Shown here: positions 15,101 to 27,100 of the stretch, piece by piece | Numbering within the stretch: the first letter of the stretch is position 1 | How the letters are laid out: every line of letters begins with the position of its first letter | Source: Motacilla alba alba | Lineage: Eukaryota; Chordata; Aves; Passeriformes; Motacillidae | Assembly: GCF_015832195.1 (NCBI RefSeq) | Contig: NC_052031.1 | Span: 14,447,850 to 14,511,849 of the forward strand | DNA length: 64,000 nt | Direction: 5' to 3' | Program-made: the position numbers and the translations under genes | The notes under the pieces: model-generated | Told to the model about the DNA's origin: nothing | Seen by the model: the letters and a program-made list of their open reading frames with translations, nothing else | Databases searched by the model: none

Positions 15101-18100
15101 GATAGGAGACAGGCAGGAGGCACTGACCCCAGCACACCGGGGAGAGCCTGCAGCACCACCCGGCTGGATGTGTTCCACGAGCCAGCACACGCTTGGAGCC
15201 TGTCCAGAGCATCACGCCACAGGCTGCCACTGCTCAGCCCTGGGCAGCAGCTCTCCCCACCTGCCACAGAGACCTCCTGTTGGATGTAATCATGAAGGAG
15301 AATCTGCCTTTCCACCCGAGGGAGTTTTCTCTGTCACAAGGGCACAGAAGGGATGATGGACTGGAAGGGGAGAGTGATCTCACATGGTAAGTGAAGAATA
15401 CATTGTCTCTTTACTTCAGAAAAATTAAAGCAGGTTTTCACACGTTCAAAAGACAGCAGAAACTCCACGAGAGATCAGAAATGACGCTATGCTGCAAAAT
15501 GCTACCGGTAAGGTATGCAGATGGACTCCATCAATAAACCCTGATGGAGACAACTGATAGCAAAAGACAATCCCTGCCCTGGAGCCAGCAGGGTCAGCAC
15601 ACCCCTTACCACGTCAGAACACACACAGCCTCCCAAAAGGCAGCCTTTTCCCCAAGAAACCCAATACTTACTCAGGAACTGGGACAACTCCCCAGTCCTT
15701 TCATCTGCTGCAGTAACCAAGTAGCTGTGACCTGCCTATCTACCAAGATAATAGGCTCTAAGGTATCTCTATTGTAAGGGATTTATTAAAGACCACAGCA
15801 AGCACATTCCTCCCTGCAGGAGAAAATACCTTAATCTATTGCAAACCCTCCTGGCAAGGGCTCCTATTTGAACAGATCAGAGATACAAGTTTGTTCTGGT
15901 CTGGACAATGTTTGAAGTTTCTTTTCCAGCTAATGAACAGACTTGTTTATAATGAAAGGACAGAGGCCATCCAGTTTTCTAAACAACCTACTTCATGGTG
16001 CTCTGTTTTGCAGCATGCAGCTATGGCTAACCCACTGCATGGTCTCTGCTTTCTCCTTTATTTTTATAAGGAAATATAAGGAAAGTCTTCTACTAAATAA
16101 AAAATCTCCAGTCTCTGTAAGAAGGCACAAGAGACAGTGGTCTTCAGCTACATACAATTGAAAGGCAAAGGAAACTGGTTTCCAGACCAATTCTCAAACT
16201 CAAATGCTTGTGATATGTATTCTTATCATGCTGGCTTACCTGACAGCACTGCAATCTTACCCTTAAGGAAGAGTTGCTTCTAAACAGAGAGGTTTGTTTC
16301 TAAATATAAAGGTCAGACAAGAAAAACACAGACAAGCACAGGCCTAGGCTCCTGCCACATGTCCCATCCTGCAAGGCACCAAAACCCCAGGGCAGACCCC
16401 ACCATGCCTTTTTCCCTCTTTTCCAAGGCTCGAGTGGGCTGCTCCTGGCAGGGGCGTCCCAGTGAACCAGGGTGTGATGGCGTGCCCAGCCACACAGACA
16501 TTTCCAAAAGGAGCAGGTGGAGCAGGTACCAGGGCTGGACTCACCTAAGCACTCCACGCCTGGGTCACCCCAGAAGAGCTCCTGGCACTCCCGGCAGGTC
16601 CGGCCTCCGAAACCCGGCATGCAGTGGCACTGCCCTGTGAACTGTCAAAGCCAAAAAGCAAACCCATCAGGAGACGTGAGCCCCTCGGCAGCTCAACCCC
16701 GCACCGGAGCAGGGGCCGAGCCTCGGGCCCGCGCCCGCGCTCCCTCACCTCGCTCCCTCACCTCGTTGCAGGCAGGGCCGAGGGAGCGCGCGGGGTCGCA
16801 GTCGCACCGCTCGCAGCCGGTGCCGCTGGCCAGGCGCCACGTGTGGGGGGCACAGCGGTCACACGTCTGCCCCACCACGTTCGGGAGGCACCGGCACTGC
16901 CCCGTGGCCGCCTGGCAGCGGCAGCTCTCCGAGCCCTCGCAGTCCTCCCGGACAGTGCCCAGGTAGTTGCAGACGCACTCTGTGAGGGAAAGAGCATGGC
17001 ACCTCCATGTCAACCTGCCCCCCGCTACCAGACTGCCCCGACTTCACACCTAGTTTATTCTCTGAGTCTGCAGAGGTGTGGGCAGATGCTGGCACGTCCC
17101 AGTGCCAGTGGCTCGGCCTGGCTGACCCGACACTGAATGACACCCAGCACTGCTCAAGAGCCCTCCTCATGTCCCACAGCTGGCCACCTCTACAGCTTCT
17201 GAAGGCACACAGAAGGCCACAGGAGTCCCTCATTCAACCAGCCCAACCCTCCCCGCTCTTCTCCATTCCTCCCTCTGTACAAGCAAAGCCCAGGTCTGCC
17301 CAGCTCTCCTCAGTCAGCTACGGTGGCAGATCTGCTTGAAGTGGTGAGCTGGCCAACAGCGAGCTCACCTGCTCAGTGACCCACCTGTCCTGCTGCGCTG
17401 TGACTGATGCCACAGGAGAGGTGGCCTCCCCACCACCCATTTCAGCTTCCTGTCATGGCCCCCCTTCCCACTGCCAAACCACACCTGCAGGGACCTGGTG
17501 TAAACAAAAGCCAAACCCTCCCCCCACCACCTTATCTCTGGAGAAGATATAAACAGAGACCAGTATCAAGAGGGTAAGAAGCCCCCCTCCTGCAAAATCC
17601 TCCCTCCTTTCAGCAAATGTAAATGCTGCCTGTTAACTCCCTCTCAAACGTAAAGAGCCAGGAGCACCAGGCTGCAGGGCAGCTGCAGGCAACTCCAGCT
17701 GGAATTAATAAGGTTTTTCCTCCATCCCAAATGTTACCAGGTAAAAAACATTTAGGTATCTACTGCTGCCCCTGACAAGGCTGGTGCTGGGTCTGCAGCT
17801 GTGTCTCCCACTCACTTCTGCAGTCCTGCTGCAGGGCACTCCCGTAGTAGCCCTCTCTGCAGAGGTGGCAGTTTTCACCCTCGGTGTGATAGAGGCACTT
17901 CATGCACGCTCCGGTCCTCTTGTCACAGGCCTCTGGGTCAGTGGTGTCGATGTTGTTGTTGCACTGGCACGGCTGGCAGGCGCCACCAACCTCATCGGGG
18001 CTCCCAAAGAAGCCAGACGCACATTCATCACATCGACTGCCTGTTTGAACAAACAGGCACAGTGGGAATGGCCATCACGGCTCCCTGCTGCGCAGCCCCG

Positions 18101-21100
18101 TAATCAGCAAGGCAATAAAGACCATTACTGGGGGGGCATTAACTGGATCATGTTTAAAGAAACAGACAGCACTTAGTGAGACCATGGTAATTAGGTGCAG
18201 AACATGGATGGTACCACCCAGGGCACCAAGGCATGCTGCTCACCCCCTTGGTTCCAGTGCTGTCCTGCCAACCCTTTGCTTAGCACCAGTCATCCACTGC
18301 TGCAGATGAGGTTCATGGTCATGCTGGCACCAGCCACAGAAACCACTCTGCCCTGGCACCTTCCAAGTGAGCAACCCCCCGCAACAACCCACTGATGCTG
18401 GTGCTGTGGTCACATCTAACCCACATGAACACATCCTCTCCCTGAGAGGTTCAACCCAACCATCCACCCCTCCATAGTCCCATCAAGTACCTATGTATCC
18501 TACGCTACAGACACACACGACTTGCAGTGTGACTGGATCCTGGTAACAGCCAGTGGCAAACTGGCGTCCACTCTCGGGGCCATCAGGGCAAGGGCAGGGG
18601 CGGCAGTGGTCACCTGATCCCAGGATGGGGTCTCCATAGTAGCCAGCCTGGCACCTGCACAACAGAGTACACAGCATGCAGGGACTGCAGGCAAACACAC
18701 TGCAGCCTTGCTGTAAGTAAGCTCAGATTTTGTACCACTGTGAAGAAGCAAAGGGCAGAAATATCCTTATGGCTCTCCCTTACCACTCACACTCCTAGCA
18801 GCTGTGCCCACAGACACAAATTTGCCTGGTTGACACCAGCATAGGAGCAGGACACCAAAGGTTGAACATCAGCCCTGCCACTAGAATGCCACTCAGAAGG
18901 CTTGCAAGGCTCGCTAAAGGCCTGGGGTCCTGCAGCGTGCTCTTGGCCACTTATGCAGACACAAGGCTGTAGGCGGGGAAGAGGGAATCCCCACTCCCAT
19001 CAAGCTCCAGGACCACAAGTGCTTCTCAACTCCCCGGGCCCAGGGACTCTTGCTGTGGCTTAACACCTGCGTGAGTACCAGCACCAGAGAGGAACAGCAG
19101 AGCTGCTGTGCCCACGACGTGGTGGGGAAGGAGAGGGGCCAGGGAAAGGGCACAAGCGCTATACCTCTCACAGTTGTGTCCGGCTGTGTGGTCCCGGCAG
19201 CTCAGGCACTCCCCGGTGTAGGGGTTGCAGTCGTCAGCGTGGCCATTGCAGTGGCAGGGTTGGCAGCTGGGGAAGCCCCAGAAGCTGGGCAGGCAGCGGT
19301 CACACTGCCGCCCGTACACCCCAGGGAAGCAGTGGCACTGGCCCGTCTCCACGTCGCAGAAGGCGTTGTAAGAGCCTCGCATGTGGCACTCGCACGCTGC
19401 AAGGAAAGCGGCAGAGGGGCTGAGTGTCCATGACAAGCCATAACCTCAGGGCCCCGACCACAGCCCAGCCCAGAGCCAAGGGTTTAACATACGTCGGCAT
19501 CCACTTGGCCCAAATCCAAAGGTGCCAGGAGCACATCTGTCGCATTGTCTTCCAACAACGTTGGGACGACACTGGCACTGTCCTCCATTGGGGTCACACA
19601 CCGAACTCAGGGAGCCCTGCGGGTCACACTGGCATGCTGAGCAGAGAAAAACATTGGAGAAAGTGAGCACTGTGGCACAGGACATGAATCCCCAGCCTCA
19701 CCCCACGTACACGCCTTCCCCATGCAAACTGCTCTGCCTGCAAGCACCATCCAGCCCCAGGCACGGTTTGCCCCACAAGTAGATGGTTACGTACATAACG
19801 CAGTCTCATGCAGTAGTGCAGAAATGCTGAATATTATGTTCTTGCAGACATCTGTCATGGGAGTTTTCACAACACTCCTGCTGTTCTCCAAACACCGGTA
19901 TCTTTGGAAAGTTTCCCAAGCGCTGTTCGTGACCACGTCTTCGCCTGAGCCTCCCACTGTGAATATGTCCAGCGATTTGCAGTATGGCATGAGAACAAGC
20001 TACAAAACAATTTTACAATGACAAAGTGTCACTACTTATAAATAGCCTCCAAAATTGTGAAAATTCAGTATTGTCCCAGTTTTTGTTGAAAAGCAAACAA
20101 CCAGACAGAATTTGGAAGGTAAATGACAGTATTTCTCTAGTTTTGATGGAATACTTCTGGTATGTGACAAATTCTTACCAAATCTACCAAATTCTATCCA
20201 TTCTAAAGAAGATGATTGACACTGACATTGATTTTCATGACCTACATGACACACATTAGCCTCCCCAAAGAAACTATAGGTCTGCAGACTAGCTGCAGTC
20301 CTGCAAAATACCTCAAAAGCCTCTTAGCAGAAAAACAGCTCACATACTTGGAGGAACTTTTGAAAAAACCTATGCCGCATTACATTGTTCAGTTGAAATC
20401 TGACTTCAGCTGTTAGGAACAACACTGCAAAATACTACTTTGAATTTACACAGACACATGCCAGGACAGGTGCAAACTTCCAGGCTTTTAAGACTACCCC
20501 TGAAATAAATTCTGCTCACAGAATCAATGAGTGTGTACGGGTTCTCAGTCTCCGTATCCACCGAGGAGTACTGGGGCAGCTCCAGGCGGATGGTGTAATT
20601 CAGCCCCTTCTCGAAGCACACGGGCCGCGGGAGAACCACATATCTGAATGAGGAACAGGAAACTCCTTACTTCAAACGCACGGCACCATAAAGCATTTCA
20701 GGTGCCCCTATAAAGCAATCAAGATAACAGAAAGCAGCCAAGACCCAACAGAACAAAAGCTGCGACGTGAGAGAGGCGGTTTGCAGGCTTGTGGAAGTCA
20801 GAACCGGAAAAGGTTATCAGCAAGGTGAAGAGTCAAACCAGTGTTCACTCACAGGCTGTGCAAACACCTCCCCCTCCCTCTACTCAGACAAACCGTATCA
20901 GAATATGAGAATAAACTTAAAAGCTTTCAGTCTACAGACACACTACTAAATGTGCTTTTTATAACCCACTGGAAATTAATTTTCACCTATTTTCACAGAG
21001 GTTACAGCAAACTGAAGATGTGATATTATTGTACTTCAGTTTTTAAATGTTTTATTTTTTCTCTCCTTTTGCCCATCCAGTTATACCAACCTGGATCCAG

Positions 21101-24100
21101 GAGACAGTGAGACCACTTGATTATCATCATCAGGAACTGTGTTGCCACACCGACTACCTGTGGGAATCTTGCCTGGGCGTGAGACACTGATCACAGCTTT
21201 TTCCCACTGATCAGGCAACTAGGGAAAAAAAAAAGGCTCATCAGTATCAAGTAATAATCATAAACTCCTGGAAGCGTCCAGAGCTCAGGCCAGGAAAAGC
21301 AGAAGCACAGACAGGGTGGTCACGGTGCTTCAGGGAGGATGGGGCTGCAGCTGCAGCATCAATGGGGCATCTACCAGCTGCAGGTGTGGGCTGAGAGCAA
21401 AGAGCAGGTGGCCAGCAGCCCCATCCGCATCATGGCATCACCAGGGGGTTTGGTGACTCCTCTCCCCTCACCTCTGGGTCCTGTAGCTGAATATTCACTG
21501 CAGTTAGTTGCTGCCAACAGGCAAGGAGATGGAGGGATTTTTCTCTTTCCCTTCACTCTGCGAATTATCAAAGCCAACTGCTTGCAAACTCTTGGCTGCA
21601 GACATTCAACTTCCAAGATGGGCAATTTGCTTCCTAAGGTGCACGATGCCCATCTGATCTGGCCAATAACAAATTTATAGTCTAATCTGCCCTGATGGTA
21701 CTTGTTGCTTTTTAATTTGCTCATTAAACAGGTGCTGAAACAATGCAATTGTGAAACAAACTCTAAAGCTAATAGTACTAGAAATAGTCAACATCATTTT
21801 GGATTTTCACACATCTCAGACATTTAATTGAGCACCTGTCCTTGTCTTTGAGCCCTGATGACTCCTTAAAGTGCCAGGCTCATGTCAGTTGTGCACCATG
21901 ACAGCCAGCACCTGCGGGGAGGCAGCAATGCCCATACTCACAGACCCACCTGCGGCTCGTAGCGGATCACAACATCATACTCCATGGAGTAGGGGATGTT
22001 GTCAATATGGAATTCCAGGTACGCCCCCTCAGGGACTCTCACAAATCCTATGCCTGTCCATGACGGTGTGCGGTCTGGCGTGTACTGGCGCTCTATTATG
22101 TTCACTCCCTACAAAACAGGGAACAGATATTTTAATACTGAGCCATTAACTTTGCAAGTCTCGTGGGAGGACATGAAGTGTGGGGTTCTGCTGATGGATG
22201 ACTTCTGGATTGCAGCATCCACTGCTGGCATCCCAGACAACACAAATTCTCTTTTAAATCCACACACGTGCACACCATTGCCCTTTCACTTAGCGACATT
22301 ACAAATGCAAGACAGATAAAGCAAAGCAAGACTGCACAACTCTTCATTTATTTCTCTGCTATGGTGCAGAATTAAATTAAAAAACTTGCTATGAGTAACT
22401 AATTCATCAGCTATCACATCCCATTCACCACACAGATTTCCACATTGCACTTGTAGCAGTAGGATTTACTACAGTGGCACATCACTGTTCCATTAACCAC
22501 CCAAGCCTGAGTGCTAATTGCTCCCTGACTGCACCAGGCTGTTTCAAACCAAACCGCTGCTCAAAATAACATTGGAAAAGCAGATCCTGGCTTTAATGAG
22601 CAGGGTATCACTAAAGAACAGAGATCCTAATCATTGATAGATATTTCCTAGCCAAATCAACACATGGTCACCCTTTTCAGTCTGAGGTGTCAGGTTTTTT
22701 ATCTGTTTTTTATATAAAGCAAAGAAGAGGAAAAAGGTAACAGAAAATAGAAACATGGTGCTCAAATTTCCTGTTTCAAATGTATCTGTATCCACAAATA
22801 GTTCTCTCCATAGAACAACATCCTGTGCATTCCTAAGGAAGCTGCCTCAGTAGAAAGGGATAAAATGCAAGGAAATGTCTACATATATACATATCACTTC
22901 AGGATGTCCCCTCATGTATTCTCACACTCTTTGAATAGAGCCTGGCTGTAAGTTATTAGCCTTTGGCTTTGCACAAAGATCAGAGCTCCCCAGAAAGGAT
23001 GGCAGGCAGGATGTGAGCAAGGGCATGCAGCTGTAATAGCACAGGGGCTTGGCACTGCCTGTCAATCCCTACAACTCTGTGCCACTGCATTTTGTCCTGT
23101 GTTGGGGCCCTATCTGGGAATTTGGAGTTTTATTCTATCATCAGATTTGTGAGACAGCTTTTCAATATTGGTGGTTTTAAAAATTGTTTGTTCTCAAGGT
23201 TTCAAAAGGCAAACCAGCAGCACATCCTCTCGCTCCATTTGGCAGGGTGGATTTTTGTGCTGGGCTCCTCCATCCCTGAGCCTTGGAAGCGCCTCAGGTA
23301 CCACCTCTCAAGCTGGGCAGACACAAATGCACCAAAAACCCTGTGCCAGCTCATGTGCCCTCTGCTGTGGTACAACTTCTGCTTTGTGCTGCCTTCCCTT
23401 TCTGCAGTTATATGAGAGCAAAAACTCCTCTTCCTTGGCTGAAACTGCAAAGTGGCTGCATTTTGCTCAAAATAAATAAATTAGGGCACCAAGTGCCCTG
23501 ACTGTAAGCAGGCAAGGATCTGCTGCTTTAGAAAAACCATTATTTCCATCTCCCTGACTCCTTGCTGGAGGCAAAAGTGTAGCCCCTAGGTGATATAATC
23601 ACCTAGCTGCTGTTAATGAATTGAAATCAAGGCTGTGTGATGGGCAACAGAAAGAGCCAGAGACCCTGTTGTACCATGCCAGCAGGCAAAACAAGCTAGA
23701 GGCAACCTCACTTACAAAAATAGTTTTTTGCACAACCAATATGGTTTTAGTCATTAATAAAATATGTTACTGATGTACAGAAACTATTAAAACTGTGGCA
23801 ATGTGCTTAAATGTGTGCTTTGTTCACTCCCAGTGAAGTGGCACCAAAGAGAAGAGCCAGTGTCTGTGTCCCACCTCTCCTGAGGTAAGAGGAGAGAGAA
23901 TGGATGTGGCAGGGTACAGAGAGGGATGGTAACAGAAAACTAACTGCACAGTCATGACCAAAAAACAGGTTTAAAAAGAAAAATTACAAATCCTCCCCCC
24001 TCAATTACCTTATTATTTATTGATACTAAGATTGAAAAGCTACAGGTTAATGGGTTTCTGATACACTTCAGTTTTGTGTTTTCCACATTTTAATTGCAAA

Positions 24101-27100
24101 ACACACCGAGCATAAAAGACCCTTCCAAGAGCCAACTGGTGAAACAACTTTCCCACAGCTGTCCAGACACTCCAGACCACTAAAACTGCTACTCACAGGA
24201 CCCAAGCTGGCTTCCTCTGCCTCGTAGATGTAATGATCCAGTGAAATGAAGTAATAGCCAGGCTCCACCTGGTTGCACTGACGTCCAAACATGTGGGGCC
24301 GGCATTCGCATTGGCCAGACTCACTGGAGCAGCTGAAATGGAAGAGCAATGAATTTACAGCAGATCTTGGCTATGCTGAGACAGTGATGGAGCTATGACA
24401 TATTTAAATGACACAGGAAGAGAAGCACTTCTGAACACAGCACACAGGAGAGGCTCTTGGGGTCTGCAGCTGGGCCACCTGCACTACTAACATGGCAGCA
24501 CAGACCCAGGTACAAACCTGGCTCAACCCAACTATCACTCTCCAAAACAACATCCAGGCTCTGGCTGGAAGCAAGCATGGACCAGGAACATTTCCAGTAG
24601 GCAGTTTGCATGTAGTTGGCAAGAGGATTTCATGCTATGAATGCAGTGATTCCCTGGGACACAGGAGTTCTGGAAGCTTTACTTGCTACCAGACCTAGCC
24701 AACAGGCACACCTGCCCTGAAGCCAAGGGCAGGCTTTGGCTCCAAGCTTGCAAGCCACACAGGCAGTGTATCTGTTTGTATGGTCTCAGGCAGAGCAAGA
24801 ACATGCATGACCCTACATGCCCCAGGATGCTGAGCTGCTCTCACTTGCTGCAAAGCATCCAGACAGGTCACCATCAGCAGCTACACAGGGAGGAAAACCA
24901 TCCCTGGCTGCTTTAGAGTAGGACAGACACAACCAGTGACATGGGGCAGTCAGGGCCATCACCAGAAGGTCTGTCCAGACTGACACACAGATTTCTCCTT
25001 CTTTCACAATGAGCCATTTTCTTTACTCAATACAGCTCTATCCCCAAACTGCCTTTGACTGTTTTATTGTCCCTACAGAGTCTATCCTGCATCATAAAGA
25101 ATCCTTGAGCACATTGCAATTTTGCACACACCCAATCACACTTCTTAAAAGGAAGGTTTTTTGGTCCACCAAAATACACTTCTTTCTTTAAATTTGAGTG
25201 GGATTTACAAACATTTTCTAAAGGTAAATGCCTTTGCTTTCCATGAACATTCTCCAGACTCCTCAAGCCTCCAGACAAAGAGCAATTTTTAACTTCAACT
25301 GGTTTTGAAGTTGCAGAGATTCTCTTACATGTTCACTTTGAGATACCAGAAGTGCCTTAGCTGTCCCAGAAGAGGAGCTGGGAAGCTTCCCCTCTGGGGA
25401 GGCAATAACTCCACCACCTGGGTTACACCACAGGGATGAATTTTGGGTGAGGCACAGCATCCCACACCCTGAGTGGGAGCCAGAAAGCAGCAATTCAGCA
25501 GCTGAGGAGAGGAGCCCCGGGGAGAGCAAAGCTCCCCCTTCCTGATGACGTGAGAGAGGAAAATCAGGAGCCAGAGCTGGGCTCTGCGGTCCTCCTGCGG
25601 CTGGAGGGAAGCGCAGCTGCTGCCTGCCCGTGCCAGGATGTGCACGTCCCCTCCCCACATGGTTTTGCAATCGCCGGGCTCAGTGCATGGGAAACAGGCT
25701 GGGCCACGGCTGGGCTGTTACCCCAAAGCCCTGGAAGCAGCTGTGCTGGGGGAGCTGCTATGAGCTGTGTGGTGTAATCCATCTGTGTGCAGGGAGCGAG
25801 CACGGGGGAGTAAATAATCCCTAACATCCACACTGCTGTCTGCCAAGGGCTAATAATTCACTCGGGAGCAGACAGGAGAGACGGCCCGTGGGACATTCCC
25901 ACGGAAATCCCTGATGCAGATGGGTGTCCGTAGGCTGTGATGACCTATGGGAGACACACCAAGATGAGTCCCACACTCCCCCCAGTGTGGTCCCATGGAC
26001 TTCAGTGGGAAACAGTTCTCTGACCCCCTTGGGAAACTTCTGTGGTTTTAGACAAAAGCACGACATTTCAAAGGGTTTGTGGAAGGAAGGGGAGAGGGGG
26101 GAAAAAAAAAAGCAAAAGAACATGCTGCTGCTGACAAGCCAGGGGTTGGACACACACCTAGCACTCAGAGAACTGCTCTGGTCCAAGGAGCAGGCTGGCT
26201 ACCCAGCACCCCACTGACAGGGCAACTAAGCTACAACTTTCCATGCTGATACTGATGGATGCATATTCAAAACTTACAATTTTCTCTCAAAAATATCCAT
26301 CTCCCCAGTGGGCACATCCAGGTCCACATCCATGCAGCACCACTGGGGAAACAGAGCAGTACTGCGCAGCTAGGCGCTTCCCTTAGCACCAGTGGGCAGA
26401 CAGATTGGCCAAAGAGTGATTTGGGAGAAAAGCAAGACCAGCATGTCCATGTCACTGTCCATGTCCATGTCATGTCTGAGTCCTGCTTTCATCCTGTAAG
26501 AGCAAAGCTTTTATATGGACCATACCCTGGGTTACAGCCAAGGCAGAATTTAATCCACATCTGGTTCCTACCCTGGCTGACAAAGGCAGAGGTACACCAA
26601 AAACAGTTTTACACGTTCACTTGCACCAGTGGCACAAACAGAGGTTGCTCAGCACAGAAAAGACATGGATGCCTCTGCCACCTTTGCTGCAATCAAGATC
26701 TGCCACCTTCTGAAGCAGAAAGACGGGTATCAAACCTCCTCCCCCAGAGCACATTGAGCCCTGGATGCTGTGGTTACACAAACATGGAGCTGGGTGAGCG
26801 ATTACAGGACAGTAAGTGGGCTGAGACTCACTTGTTGTTCAGCGCTCCGCCCTGGTCGCAGTCGCACGGCCGACATCCATCCATGTCATTGCTCAGGCCC
26901 CAGTGCTCGGGCTGCAGGAGGAAACATCACCAGCACTGTAACCTGGTGCAGACTTAGTTCCATCTAACCCAAAGGAACAGAACCCAGACTGCCCCACAAC
27001 CCACGGATCCTGCTCCCCTGGTTATGGGTCTACCCCCACAAGCACCAACAGCACTTCCCTACCTGCTCTCCTCCCACCCTGTTGACCATTTCAAGGGCAA

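Noticed and set aside
13397..15390. Cluster of open frames on both strands in LAMB1 intron 23
   Set aside because: Overlapping in several frames on both strands in moderately GC-rich DNA, with no recognisable protein, splice structure or poly(A) signal.
26259..26957. 232-codon plus-strand open frame
   Set aside because: Lies antisense across LAMB1 exon 12 and intron 12, with low-complexity His/Ser-rich content and no recognisable domain.
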